Below, piece by piece: positions 43,713-52,830 of a stretch of DNA of 52,833 bases. A program made the translations under genes and the position numbers. Every line of letters starts with the position of its first letter. Position 1 is the first letter of the stretch. The stretch comes from Pedobacter schmidteae (lineage in GTDB: Bacteria; Bacteroidota; Bacteroidia; Sphingobacteriales; Sphingobacteriaceae): positions 1-52,833 of the forward strand of contig CAMDKO010000007.1 in NCBI GenBank assembly GCA_945901155.1. The letters run 5' to 3'. The notes under the pieces were generated by a model, which was given only the letters and a program-made list of their open reading frames with translations, ran no database searches and was not told where the DNA came from.

Positions 43713-46700
43713 TTATCTTTTTGTAAGGGTTGCGTCTGAATTTAAAATAACACTAGCCACAACAGAATTGGCAGCCACCATGGCAGGTTCTAAAGTTTCA
43801 TTAACCTTAAACTGACCTGCGCTCAACCAGCCAGTAGTCTTTTTTATATCTGCTCTGAATTTTTGCAATTCTTTAGCTTGCAGTGCTTTTAGTAGATCCA
43901 ATTCAGCTTTACTAGGCCTTATGCCAGTTAATCTACTATATAAATCTGAAATAGCTTTAGATGTGTCTTTGGAAGAGGTTATGTCCTGCCCCATCACTTT
44001 TGAAGCTTCCACAAATGTGGGATCATTCAACAAAACTAGTGATTGAAGTGGAGTATTAGTACTTTGTCTGCGTACAACACAATAGCTACGTGTTGTGGCA
44101 TCAAATGTATTTAACGTAGGGTTAGGAACTGAGCGTTTAACCAAAATATACAGACTTCGCCTGTAAACAGCATCACCAGAATCAGCTTTATAGCTTGTAT
44201 TATTGATTTCCCATAATCCATCAGGTTGATAAGGCTTCACACTTTTACCACCAATTTTTTTATTCAATAAACCGCTAGCCATTAAGGCATTGTCGCGAAT
44301 CATTTCTGCAGACAAGCGCAGTGCCGGGCCATGAGATAAAAATCTATTCTCAGGATCTTTGATTTTTGCTGAGGCAATAGCCTTGGAATCTTGTTTATAC
44401 GTAGCCGACATCACAATTAGCTTACATAATTTTTTATTGTCCCAACCTGATTCCATATAATTAACAGCTAACCAATCTAATAATTCAGGATGACTAGGTA
44501 ATTCACCTTGATTACCAAAATCTTCGGAAGTTTTAACAAGTCCTGTTCCGAAAAAATTCTGCCAAAACCTATTTACTGCAACTCTTGCAGTGAGCGGATG
44601 ATTTTCATCGGTAAGCCATTTGGCTAAACCTAAGCGGTTTTTAGGTAAATTTTTAGAAAATGGAAGTATAGATTCAGGAGTATTTGGAAATACCTCTTCG
44701 CCAAAACTATCATAATTTCCTCTTTTTAAAAGGAATGTTTTTTTAGGTTGTGGTGAATCTTGCATAACCATTAGCTCCTGTATTACTTCAGTAGAATTAG
44801 ACAGAGAGGTTCTAATCTCCTTTAATTTTTTCTGTTCTTTTTGTACACCTTGATCAATCACAGAGGAGTAAAAGCTATTCAATAAATTCAATTCAGAAGC
44901 TGATAACTCAGAAGCGCTTTTTTTAACAAGTGTTGCCCATGTTGCTTTTCCAGCTATTATTTTTATTTCATAATCAGTTAATTCACGATTGTAAACCATG
45001 ATGTCATCAACCTTTCCGCCTTTAAAGCCAAGTCCGCGATCCCATCCTCCTATTTGTAAGCCTGGTTGCTGTGATGAATTCATTAAAATATCCTTAGTCA
45101 GCTGATCCATTGTAGTTTCGAGCTTAAGTTCTGCACCATTTTGAAACAACTTCAACCCTTTAGCTTTTGCAGAACCATCATAGGTCATTGTAAGTTGTAC
45201 CCATTGATTACGTGGTACCGCTTTCTGAGTTATTCTTGATAATGCATTTGAAGGTGCTGCATGCGACATGTTCACCGTTAATTTATTGTCTTTTAGATAC
45301 AAATGATAACCTCGAAAATTGTATAATCGTTCAGAAACACATTTATGGAATATGACCCCTTCTTTTAATTCATTGGGTATAAAAACACTAATATTAATAC
45401 TAAACGGTTCTGATTTACTGAAAACACCATCCTTTTGCAGGTCAAACCATTGATCTCCATTTAAAACCAATGCATTACCATTATCTCTTTTTTCAAATAT
45501 CGGTTTATCAGTATTGGAGGCTTTTAACAAGGTATTTTTTGCTGCTGCTGCGATATTTTTTAATGATCCATTTGAAAAGGTATAATGTGCTTGCAAACCC
45601 TGCAAGGGAATCTTCTCATTCTCTAATTTCTTATAAGCATTACTCTTCATCCAATTTTTAAAACCAGCTATTGAACCTTTTTTAAATTGAGATACTCTAT
45701 TTTCTTGTTTATTTATACTAGAATTCAGGTATTTAATGATCTTTTCCTGCTCTTTTGATGGGAGTAAAATCGTTGGAGAAGGGCTTGCATCATCCCATGA
45801 AATTTGTCCAGCTTCTTTTACACGATTAAAAAAGCTAAACATTTCGTAATAATTTTTTTGTGAAATAGGATCATATTTATGATCATGACATCTGGCACAG
45901 CCAATTGGCAGCCCCATGACAGCAATTCCAGTGGTATTAACCCTGTCAATTACATATTCAGTCTGAAATTCTTCTTCAATAATGCCACCTTCCATATTTT
46001 GCTGATGAAGTCTGTTAAAAGCAGTAGCTATTATCATTTCTTTGTTGGGCTTTGGCATCAAATCGCCAGCCAACTGCCATTGAACAAATCGATTATAGGG
46101 CATATTCTTGTTGTAGGCTTGAATAACCCAATCGCGATACGGTGACATGTCAATGAGCCGATCAACAGTATATCCATGAGAATCGGCAAAACGAGCTAAA
46201 TCAAGCCAGTTAACTGTCATTTTTTCGCCGTAATGTGGTGATTTAAGTAAACGGTCAACCTGCTTTTCGTAGGCTTCAGGTGATTGGTCATTGACGAATG
46301 CAGAAATTTCTGAAAGAGTTGGTGGAAGACCAGTGAGATCTAAAGATAATCTTCTTAGTAAAAGCTCCTTTTTTGCTTCATTAGATGGCTGTAGGTTTTC
46401 AATCTCTAACTTCTTGACAATAAAGTTATCAATAGGATTAATGACCCAATCTTTCAATTTTACAGATGGGACATCTGATTTTTCAGGCTTAACAAATGCC
46501 CAATGGGTTTTATATTCTGCTCCCTCCCTGATCCACTTGATTAATATCGCTTTTTCAGTAGCTGAAAGGCTAAGATTTGATTTTTGTGAAGGCATTTTGT
46601 ATTCAGGGACATCTGATAAAATACGATGAAATAATTCACTTCCATTTAAATCGCCTGGGTCAATTGCAACTTTTTCAGGACTTTCAGGAAGATCAGCAAA

Positions 46701-46937
46701 AGCTGATGCTGGCATGTCAAGCCTAAGTCCTGCTTTTTGTTTAGCAATATCTGGTCCATGGCAGGAAAAACATTTATCAGATAATATGGGTTTTACATGA
46801 AGATTATAATCCATTTTATCGGGAAGAGTTGCATAAGCTTCAGCAACATCATTGGGTAATTCGGGCGAGCAAGATACCACATGAAAAATTCCCACCAAAA
46901 ATGAAAGAAAGAAAAGTGCCCGAAATAAACGATTCAT
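43713..46937 (-). CDS. DUF1549/DUF1553 Planctomycete-type cytochrome lipoprotein with LamG domain
   Basis: The 1074-residue protein starts with a lipoprotein signal (VVSC, Cys23). PSCyt1 haem motif CFSCH is at 56-60. PSCyt2/DUF1549 (about 145-385, WAFVKPEKSDVP..., LTGLPPT) has a second CARCH at 347-351. A LamG-like jellyroll spans about 450-690, with LQAHYTFSNG, NQWVQLTMTYDG and VDDIMVYNRELTDYEI. DUF1553 (about 760-1050) has NRFWQNFFGTGLVKTSEDFG. The family is abundant in Planctomycetes and Verrucomicrobia, and its function is unknown. It leads the leftward four-gene operon. Confidence 0.9.
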   Translation of the reverse strand: MNRLFRALFFLSFLVGIFHVVSCSPELPNDVAEAYATLPDKMDYNLHVKPILSDKCFSCHGPDIAKQKAGLRLDMPASAFADLPESPEKVAIDPGDLNGSELFHRILSDVPEYKMPSQKSNLSLSATEKAILIKWIREGAEYKTHWAFVKPEKSDVPSVKLKDWVINPIDNFIVKKLEIENLQPSNEAKKELLLRRLSLDLTGLPPTLSEISAFVNDQSPEAYEKQVDRLLKSPHYGEKMTVNWLDLARFADSHGYTVDRLIDMSPYRDWVIQAYNKNMPYNRFVQWQLAGDLMPKPNKEMIIATAFNRLHQQNMEGGIIEEEFQTEYVIDRVNTTGIAVMGLPIGCARCHDHKYDPISQKNYYEMFSFFNRVKEAGQISWDDASPSPTILLPSKEQEKIIKYLNSSINKQENRVSQFKKGSIAGFKNWMKSNAYKKLENEKIPLQGLQAHYTFSNGSLKNIAAAAKNTLLKASNTDKPIFEKRDNGNALVLNGDQWFDLQKDGVFSKSEPFSINISVFIPNELKEGVIFHKCVSERLYNFRGYHLYLKDNKLTVNMSHAAPSNALSRITQKAVPRNQWVQLTMTYDGSAKAKGLKLFQNGAELKLETTMDQLTKDILMNSSQQPGLQIGGWDRGLGFKGGKVDDIMVYNRELTDYEIKIIAGKATWATLVKKSASELSASELNLLNSFYSSVIDQGVQKEQKKLKEIRTSLSNSTEVIQELMVMQDSPQPKKTFLLKRGNYDSFGEEVFPNTPESILPFSKNLPKNRLGLAKWLTDENHPLTARVAVNRFWQNFFGTGLVKTSEDFGNQGELPSHPELLDWLAVNYMESGWDNKKLCKLIVMSATYKQDSKAIASAKIKDPENRFLSHGPALRLSAEMIRDNALMASGLLNKKIGGKSVKPYQPDGLWEINNTSYKADSGDAVYRRSLYILVKRSVPNPTLNTFDATTRSYCVVRRQSTNTPLQSLVLLNDPTFVEASKVMGQDITSSKDTSKAISDLYSRLTGIRPSKAELDLLKALQAKELQKFRADIKKTTGWLSAGQFKVNETLEPAMVAANSVVASVILNSDATLTKR

Positions 46938-47250
46938 TGATTATATATACTTCTAATTTGTGTTAGTTAATTACCATTAATCTATCTAGAAATCCAATTA
47001 TAAATTAGTTAAATCTAACTATTCTTTTTATTGTTTCTCAATTTTTGAATAAATCTAAGCACCATAAATTCGCCCAATTTTTTTATTGAATTATAAAAAC
47101 TGATAAACCATTGCTTGAGAATAAAATACCTAAGCTAAAATGTATTTAAAAAAAAATCAATCTTTCAAAAAAGTTTATACTTTTAAGAATCAGAATAGTT
47201 AATATTTATAAATCAATAGCATAATTGATTGAAAATCAATCTAGAAAAAC
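46938..47250. other. Divergent intergenic region between the DUF1549/DUF1553 operon and the transporter
   Basis: These 313 bp are very AT-rich and contain no gene. ATTGATT-GAA-AATCAAT (47224-47240) is a perfect palindrome just upstream of the transporter ATG. Further AATCAAT copies occur at 47155 and 47211. A near -7 box TACTTTTA lies at 47178-47185. The repeated AATCAAT sites would suit one regulator acting on both directions, but this is only a possibility. Confidence 0.5.
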
Positions 47251-48384
47251 ATGAAAACACAAAAACTATTACAGGCATTACTTTGGCTTTCCTTAATTAC
47301 TCTTTTAGGAGTTATTACATTAGTACAACTCGGTTATGAAATGGAAGCAAAGGCATTGACTATTGTTTTCTTTGTTTTTCTTTTGGCAGGAATTAATGGG
47401 AATGAATTTTTAAAGGGATTCTCATTTACAATATGGGTAATTGCTGCAGCCACTATCAGTATGATTTTCCCTCAATACATTACCGAAGTAGGTGGTTTTA
47501 AAACTGAAGTTTTGATTGTACCTCTAATACAACTTATCATGTTTGGCATGGGTACTGCCATGGGTTTAAAAGACTTTATTGGAGTGCTGAAAATGCCAAA
47601 AGGAGTTTTTATAGGACTATTTTTACAGTTTACAATCATGCCTTTACTGGCATTAAGTTTGACTTTGATGATGAATTTTCCACCTGAAATTGCAGCAGGC
47701 GTTATTCTGATTGGATGTGTACCCTGCGGCGTTTCTTCTAATATTTTAAATTTTTTATCGAAGGGAAATTTGGCATTATCAATCACTTTAACCTCTTTTG
47801 CAACCTTAATGGCACCATTTATTACTCCTATTTTAATGCAAAAGCTTGCAGGACAATTTATTCCGATTGATATTCCTGGAATGATGCTCAGTATCAGTAA
47901 AATGATATTCCTTCCATTGATCTTAGGAATTGTATTTAACAGAATATTTGGAAAGCGAAGCAGCTGGCTAAATGCAGCAATGCCTTTAGTTGCAATGACA
48001 GCCAATGTTATTATTATAGCGGTAATAGTTGCGGCAGGTAGAGATAGTCTATTAAATATAGGCTTACTATTATTCCTTGCTGCAGCCATTCATAATGGTG
48101 CAGGTTATTTACTCGGTTATTGGGGAGGAAGATTATTCAAATTAAATAAACGTGATAGCAGAACTATTGCAATAGAAGTTGGGCTTCAAAATGGAGGTAT
48201 GGCTGCAGGAATTGCCTTTGAACTAGGTAGAGCATCCACTATGGGGCTTTATCCTGCAATTTTTGGTACCTGGATGGATATATCTGGTTCCTTCCTGGCA
48301 AACTGGTGGAGAAAAAATCCTGTTGATGATATGAGTGCTGAGGAAGTAATTCAGGCAGAAAAAATAGATTCAGCTACGGCATAA
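47251..48384 (+). CDS. BASS-family (bile acid:sodium symporter-like) transporter
   Basis: The 377-residue polytopic membrane protein has about ten helices. The SBF signature is clear: LIGCVPCGVSSNILNFLSKGNLALSITLTSFATLMAPFITPILM (positions about 152-195) and the later EVGLQNGGMAAGIAFELGR. Members move bile acids, pantoate or other organic anions with sodium. It starts at ATG 47251, divergent from the DUF1549/DUF1553 gene, and converges with the M81 peptidase. The placement suggests uptake of an organic anion, possibly the substrate of the neighbouring periplasmic enzymes. Confidence 0.88.
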   Translation: MKTQKLLQALLWLSLITLLGVITLVQLGYEMEAKALTIVFFVFLLAGINGNEFLKGFSFTIWVIAAATISMIFPQYITEVGGFKTEVLIVPLIQLIMFGMGTAMGLKDFIGVLKMPKGVFIGLFLQFTIMPLLALSLTLMMNFPPEIAAGVILIGCVPCGVSSNILNFLSKGNLALSITLTSFATLMAPFITPILMQKLAGQFIPIDIPGMMLSISKMIFLPLILGIVFNRIFGKRSSWLNAAMPLVAMTANVIIIAVIVAAGRDSLLNIGLLLFLAAAIHNGAGYLLGYWGGRLFKLNKRDSRTIAIEVGLQNGGMAAGIAFELGRASTMGLYPAIFGTWMDISGSFLANWWRKNPVDDMSAEEVIQAEKIDSATA

Positions 48385-48414
48385 AAAAAATCAGAGCTCG
48401 AATAGAGCTCTGAT
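48382..48414 (-). terminator. Terminator of the M81 peptidase gene
   Basis: ATCAGAGCTC (48390-48399) and GAGCTCTGAT (48405-48414) form a perfect 10-bp stem around GAATA. Read leftward it is followed by T8, so it terminates the M81 gene. It overlaps the end of the transporter gene and may also act rightward. Confidence 0.85.
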
Positions 48415-48439
48415 CTACAACTAATTAACGTGTTCTGTG

Positions 48440-50011
48440 TTACTTTTTAGATTTTTCTATTCCAAACAAACCTTCACGTATATTATAATATTTAAACCAA
48501 GTTGGGTTTATAGCAGTTGCTCCAGGACTATCTACTGAAATTAGTTTAGAAGCAAAAGGTTCATAAGCTGCTCTTGGTGCAATAGCGCCTTTAACCACAA
48601 GAATCTTTTGGCGTTCTACATAAACACCGTTAGAAATGAAAATATGTGCGCTGTTAGGACTAGCACGTTCAGTGGTGATCAGCAATAAATTGGGTTCATC
48701 TAATGTAGATCCTGCAACCTGTATGACAGCCGTATTACCCATATTCCAATAACGCCCGCCACCATGACGTATTTCTGTTTCAAGGTAACGTCCAACATTT
48801 AAGGAACGAACATCTCCTTTAATTCTGACCGGTTTTCCATGCATAGTATCAGATTTACCACCAACAGAAAAATCGAATGGTTTTCCAACACCAGCCTTCT
48901 CTGCAATTTTATAGCCCTCTGGATCATAAACTACCATCGCCCATCCTTTAGCTCCTTGCTTAATTAATTCTTCAAGCATGAATGAACTATCGCCTGTTGA
49001 ACCACCACCTATATTATCACCCATATCAATAAGGATCACGGGGCGACCTTCATGCGCCATCGCCATTTTCACAGCCTCATCAGGTTTAGGGTTATTTATT
49101 CGGGTACTTTCTCGGGTATCCCAAAGCATTTGAGATAATCGGTTAGCTTCTTTATCAGCCAATGCCTTATTGTTATCAGTAACTACCACAACTGAGGGGC
49201 CCATCCAAGGAACATCCGAATACTGATACCCACCTGAAACACTAACTGCCAAAACTCCTGGAAGCTTTTCTACAATCTTACTTTCATTAGTGATAGCAAG
49301 CAATGGATTAGCATAGGTGTTCTGAAAAGCAATATTATAAATCATAGGGGCTTTAACTAAGCTTTGAACAGGTTTTACCTTTCCACTTACAATTTTAGAC
49401 ATAATCTCTGCGGCCTGAAATCCGCGATCGTACGTATCTAAGTGCGGATTCTCTTTGAAAGTGATTAGTACATTACATAATTCGACCATTTTTGGGGTAA
49501 TATTTGCATGAAAATCATGGGTAACAACAATCGGTATTGCAGGTCCAAATGCATTCCGAACTCTTCTAACCACCTCTTCATCTCCACTTGGATAACTTTC
49601 AACTACCATGGCACCATGCAGATTTAAGAGAATTCCCTGAAGTTTAGGTCCAGCTTTTAATCCTGTAATTATCTCATTCATCATCGAATTAAATGCCTTA
49701 TCTGTGACAGGACCTCTTGGCGTAGCCGAAGTACTTAGCGTTGGATAAAGTTCAAGGCCAAATTGTTTAGCTCCTTCAATATAACCTGCACTTGTTGTCT
49801 TAGCGGTTGAACCTGCGAAAAAACGCTTGGACCTCAGCTCTTGACTTTCACCTAGTGTTACATGGAAGTCTGATAGTTCAGTTTTTATTACGTTGAAGCT
49901 ATTAGATTCATGTGCAATACCAGCAACACCAATGATTGGTTTTACTTGAGAAAGAGCTGGCAAAGAAACTATAATTATTAAAAAAATAGTTCTTAATAGA
50001 TTGTTGATCAT
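48440..50011 (-). CDS. Exported M81 (MlrC/microcystinase C-like) metallopeptidase
   Basis: The 523-residue protein has an N-terminal signal peptide (MINNLLRTIFLIIIVSLPALSQ). It is followed by the M81/MlrC family fold: GVAGIAHESNSFN, LNLHGAMVVES (His132), VTHDFHANIT (His165, His168) and VILIDMGDNIGGGSTGDSSF, which hold the candidate zinc-site residues. MlrC hydrolyses the linear peptide left after microcystin cleavage. Family members in other bacteria act on unknown peptides or amides. Here it is exported, unlike most M81 proteins I know of. It is transcribed toward the transporter and ends at a strong terminator. Confidence 0.85.
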   Translation of the reverse strand: MINNLLRTIFLIIIVSLPALSQVKPIIGVAGIAHESNSFNVIKTELSDFHVTLGESQELRSKRFFAGSTAKTTSAGYIEGAKQFGLELYPTLSTSATPRGPVTDKAFNSMMNEIITGLKAGPKLQGILLNLHGAMVVESYPSGDEEVVRRVRNAFGPAIPIVVTHDFHANITPKMVELCNVLITFKENPHLDTYDRGFQAAEIMSKIVSGKVKPVQSLVKAPMIYNIAFQNTYANPLLAITNESKIVEKLPGVLAVSVSGGYQYSDVPWMGPSVVVVTDNNKALADKEANRLSQMLWDTRESTRINNPKPDEAVKMAMAHEGRPVILIDMGDNIGGGSTGDSSFMLEELIKQGAKGWAMVVYDPEGYKIAEKAGVGKPFDFSVGGKSDTMHGKPVRIKGDVRSLNVGRYLETEIRHGGGRYWNMGNTAVIQVAGSTLDEPNLLLITTERASPNSAHIFISNGVYVERQKILVVKGAIAPRAAYEPFASKLISVDSPGATAINPTWFKYYNIREGLFGIEKSKK

Positions 50012-50221
50012 CGGTTTATGATTTAAATTATTGTATACAATAAAACTACAATAAAATTTGAATTATGAAAAATTAGAGGATGTAATTGAAAGAAATATTA
50101 GGTTATTGTACACTTAGCTATAAATCCCTTTTCTTTGATTATAACAAAAAGCGCGTCACCAGTGCGTCTAGATAGGAGTATTTACCTTTAGATTGGGATA
50201 TAAAGAGTTTAAGGAGTTCTC
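50012..50221. other. Intergenic spacer upstream of the M81 gene
   Basis: These 210 bp hold no gene or tRNA. They are AT-rich with a slightly mixed segment around 50150-50175. The next features are the tRNA-Arg terminator (50222-50258) and the tRNA itself, so no uncharacterised stretch above 300 bp remains between 50012 and 50517. Confidence 0.6.
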
Positions 50222-50258
50222 AAAAAAAAGGCCTCCTAGTAATCTAGAAAGCCTTTTT
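50222..50258 (-). terminator. tRNA-Arg(TCT) terminator
   Basis: On the minus strand AAAAAGGC (50258-50251) pairs with GCCTTTTT (50232-50225), with CTAG/CTAG inside, and the T run continues. It lies 7 nt after the tRNA 3' end. Confidence 0.85.
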
Positions 50259-50264
50259 AATTTG

Positions 50265-50338
50265 TACGCCCATTAGGATTCGAACCTAAGACCTACGGTT
50301 TAGAAAACCGTTGCTCTATCCAGCTGAGCTATGGGCGC
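50265..50338 (-). tRNA. tRNA-Arg, anticodon TCT
   Basis: The 74-nt tRNA has the acceptor GCGCCCA/TGGGCGT (the terminal pair is G-T), the D-arm GCTCAGCTGGATAGAGC, an anticodon stem ACGGT/ACCGT enclosing TTTCTAA (anticodon TCT), and the T-arm GGTTCGAATCC. The discriminator is A. No CCA is encoded. Confidence 0.95.
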
Positions 50339-50347
50339 ATTCTGCGA

Positions 50348-50378
50348 CAAAAGTATAAAAACATCACAAAAACTCAAA
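50348..50378 (-). promoter_or_regulatory. Promoter of tRNA-Arg(TCT)
   Basis: On the minus strand TTTG (50378-50375), 19 nt, then TACTTTTG (50355-50348), 9 nt before the tRNA 5' end at 50338. This is a full Bacteroidota consensus. Confidence 0.75.
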
Positions 50379-50493
50379 CTAAAGAATACTTTTTATCAAT
50401 AATTTAAACAAAATTTAATCAACAACACCCATCTACCTGAAGCTCAGCTCGGCAAGTATGGCTAATCATGTTCAGGTATCTCATAGAAATTAC

Positions 50494-50501
50494 TATTTTT
50501 G
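50494..50501 (+). promoter_or_regulatory. -7 box of the HD-domain protein gene
   Basis: TATTTTTG (50494-50501) matches TAnnTTTG. A transcript starting near 50508 leaves about 10 nt before the TTG start at 50518, so the gene may be nearly leaderless. No strong -33 TTTG is seen. Confidence 0.4.
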
Positions 50502-50517
50502 AGCTAAACAACAAACA

Positions 50518-52596
50518 TTGGCAAAAATCCATAAGCAGTTGCACTTAGTCCTATTACGCAAATACAGCTCGAACCTGAAATTTGTGATGATGGCCTTATG
50601 TGTAATTTTTGTGACCCTCTCACTGCCAAAACAAGCCCGTTTTCGATTTGAATACGAAAAGGGTAAGACCTGGATGCAAAAAGATCTGTATTCTCCTCAT
50701 AGTTTTTCTATTCAAAAAACCAATGAAGAAATCAAAAATGATAAAGATGACATCCTGAAATCTGTATTTCCTATTTATCAGAATGATATTCAGGTTGTAG
50801 AAAGTGCAATGGCTGCATACAGTTTAGAATTTGAAACTCAATGGAAAAATTCTGGAATTACTGGAAATAGTAAGGAAATATACTTTGATGCTGGAAATTC
50901 TATCCTAAAATATATTTATGACAGGGGATTAATGAATCCTGTTAAAAAGTTTCAGCGCAATGGGCCAAATTACAATTTTAATTTAGTGCTCAATAACGTA
51001 TCTACTCCGGTTAATACTGCAGATGTATTTCTTGTAACAGATTCTATTCAGTTAATTAAGCAAAAATTAAAATCCTATAGTGCCATTGAAAATAAGGAAT
51101 GGCTAATTCAATTAATAGCTAATCATTTAAAGGCAAATTATGTTTATGATGAGGATTTAACTGATAAATTAGAAGAAAATGCTTTAATCAGTCTATCCAC
51201 AACCCGAGGCATGGTACAAAAAGGTGAGCTTATAGTTGCTAAAGGAACCATGGTCAATTCTGTAATTTATCAAAAGCTTGAATCTTTAAGGGCCGCTTAT
51301 GAAGAAGATGCCAAGGTTATTGGTAATCGTAACCTGATATTATTAGGACAATTTTTACTATCCGGATTAATTATTGCCTTATTAATAGTGTTTCTATTTC
51401 TTTTCAGAAAGGATATTTATGCAGATAACAGGCAGTTAGCACTTATTCTTTTAGTAATTACCGGGATGCTCGTTGGATTATCATGGGCCGTTCGCATTAA
51501 CATTCCGAGTGTTTATTATATCCCATTCTGTATAGTACCCATTATCATTAGGATATTATTTGATACACGATTAGCTCTAAATATACACTTGCTGGTAGTC
51601 CTTATTGCCGGTTTTTTTGTACCCAATAGCTTTGAATTTGCTTTTTTGCAAATATCAGCAGGTATGGTTGCGATCTACAGCATCAAGAATCTTATAAAAA
51701 GGGAGCAGTTTCTTATTTCAGCACTCCTAATTTTATTGAACTATTTTATTGCTTTTACAGGAATTTCTTTGATCAGAGATGGCTCTTTAACCGATATAGA
51801 ATGGCTAAATTTTGTTCCTTTTATTTTCAGCGTATTATTTTCATTATTGGCATACCCCCTAATTTATGCTTTTGAAAGAGTGTTTGGAATAACTTCGGAT
51901 GTTACCTTGATGGAACTAACCAATACCAATTCTAAATTACTTCGTGAACTTGCATTAAAAGCCCCTGGAACCTTTCATCACTCCTTACAGGTTGCCAATC
52001 TTGCTGAGGCAGCAATCTTCAAGATTGGTGGGAATACCTTGCTTGTTCGTGCTGGAGCTCTATATCACGATATTGGCAAGACTGTTAATACCCAGTATTT
52101 TATTGAGAATCAAAACAGAGGGAGTAATCCGCACGATACCATTTCGTATGAGCAAAGTGCCCAGATCATTATTCAACATGTTAATAAAGGTGTAGAAATT
52201 GCCAAGAATAATAATATACCTGAAATGATCATCGATTTTATCCGAACTCATCATGGCAATACGAGGGTTGATTATTTTTATCAGTCTTTTTTAAAGAATT
52301 TTCCTGAAAAGTTTGTAGATGAAAATATTTTTAGGTACCCAGGGCCTATCCCATTTTCAAAAGAAACAGCGGTATTGATGTTAGCTGATTCGGTTGAAGC
52401 AGCATCAAGAAGTTTAAAAGATCCCGACGCCATAAGTATAAGCGACTTGGTAGAACGTATCATTGATTATAAGCTCGATCAGGGTCAATTAACAAATAGT
52501 AATATAACTCTAAAGGATATTGACACCATCAAGTTGATTTTTAAAACCATGCTCATGGGTATTTATCATGTTCGTATCGATTATGAAATTGATTAA
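50518..52596 (+). CDS. 7TM-HD phosphodiesterase (PgpH-type)
   Basis: The 692-residue protein starts with a transmembrane helix (about 22-40). It continues with an extracytoplasmic domain (about 45-270), a block of seven membrane helices (about 275-455), and a C-terminal HD domain (HHSLQV at 487-492, YHDIGKT with His517-Asp518, and THHGNTR). PgpH of Listeria has this layout and degrades cyclic di-AMP; the family is also called 7TMR-HDED. A c-di-AMP or similar cyclic nucleotide is the likely substrate, although direct proof is lacking. It starts at TTG 50518, since no ATG fits the promoter position. Confidence 0.87.
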   Translation: MAKIHKQLHLVLLRKYSSNLKFVMMALCVIFVTLSLPKQARFRFEYEKGKTWMQKDLYSPHSFSIQKTNEEIKNDKDDILKSVFPIYQNDIQVVESAMAAYSLEFETQWKNSGITGNSKEIYFDAGNSILKYIYDRGLMNPVKKFQRNGPNYNFNLVLNNVSTPVNTADVFLVTDSIQLIKQKLKSYSAIENKEWLIQLIANHLKANYVYDEDLTDKLEENALISLSTTRGMVQKGELIVAKGTMVNSVIYQKLESLRAAYEEDAKVIGNRNLILLGQFLLSGLIIALLIVFLFLFRKDIYADNRQLALILLVITGMLVGLSWAVRINIPSVYYIPFCIVPIIIRILFDTRLALNIHLLVVLIAGFFVPNSFEFAFLQISAGMVAIYSIKNLIKREQFLISALLILLNYFIAFTGISLIRDGSLTDIEWLNFVPFIFSVLFSLLAYPLIYAFERVFGITSDVTLMELTNTNSKLLRELALKAPGTFHHSLQVANLAEAAIFKIGGNTLLVRAGALYHDIGKTVNTQYFIENQNRGSNPHDTISYEQSAQIIIQHVNKGVEIAKNNNIPEMIIDFIRTHHGNTRVDYFYQSFLKNFPEKFVDENIFRYPGPIPFSKETAVLMLADSVEAASRSLKDPDAISISDLVERIIDYKLDQGQLTNSNITLKDIDTIKLIFKTMLMGIYHVRIDYEID

Positions 52597-52683
52597 CATG
52601 AACCTAATTAATTATTGATCTAACTAATTATCAAGCCTTTATTCTTTAGCAAATATAAATTATAGATTCATTTCAAAATATTT

Positions 52684-52713
52684 TTTGCCAGGCAGACTGA
52701 TTTGCTATATTTG
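52684..52713 (+). promoter_or_regulatory. Promoter of tRNA-Ser(GCT)
   Basis: TTTG (52684-52687), 18 nt, then TATATTTG (52706-52713), about 30 nt before the tRNA. The match to the Bacteroidota consensus is complete. Confidence 0.75.
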
Positions 52714-52743
52714 CAGTCCTCGAAAAAGGATTTTTAATTTAAA

Positions 52744-52830
52744 GGAGAGATGCCTGAGTGGCCGAAAGGAACAGTTTGCTAAACTGTCGTACTGGCAACG
52801 GTACCGAGGGTTCGAATCCCTCTCTCTCCG
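52744..52830 (+). tRNA. tRNA-Ser, anticodon GCT
   Basis: The 87-nt class II tRNA has the acceptor stem GGAGAGA/TCTCTCC, the anticodon loop TTGCTAA (GCT) between CAGT and ACTG, a long variable arm, and the T-arm GGTTCGAATCC. The discriminator is G52830. The following bases CAA are not CCA, so CCA would be added by the processing enzyme. Confidence 0.95.

Noticed and set aside
47472-48089. A long open frame antisense to the BASS transporter gene
   Set aside because: It runs opposite a clearly conserved membrane protein and its translation is low-complexity, so it is a by-product of the codon pattern.
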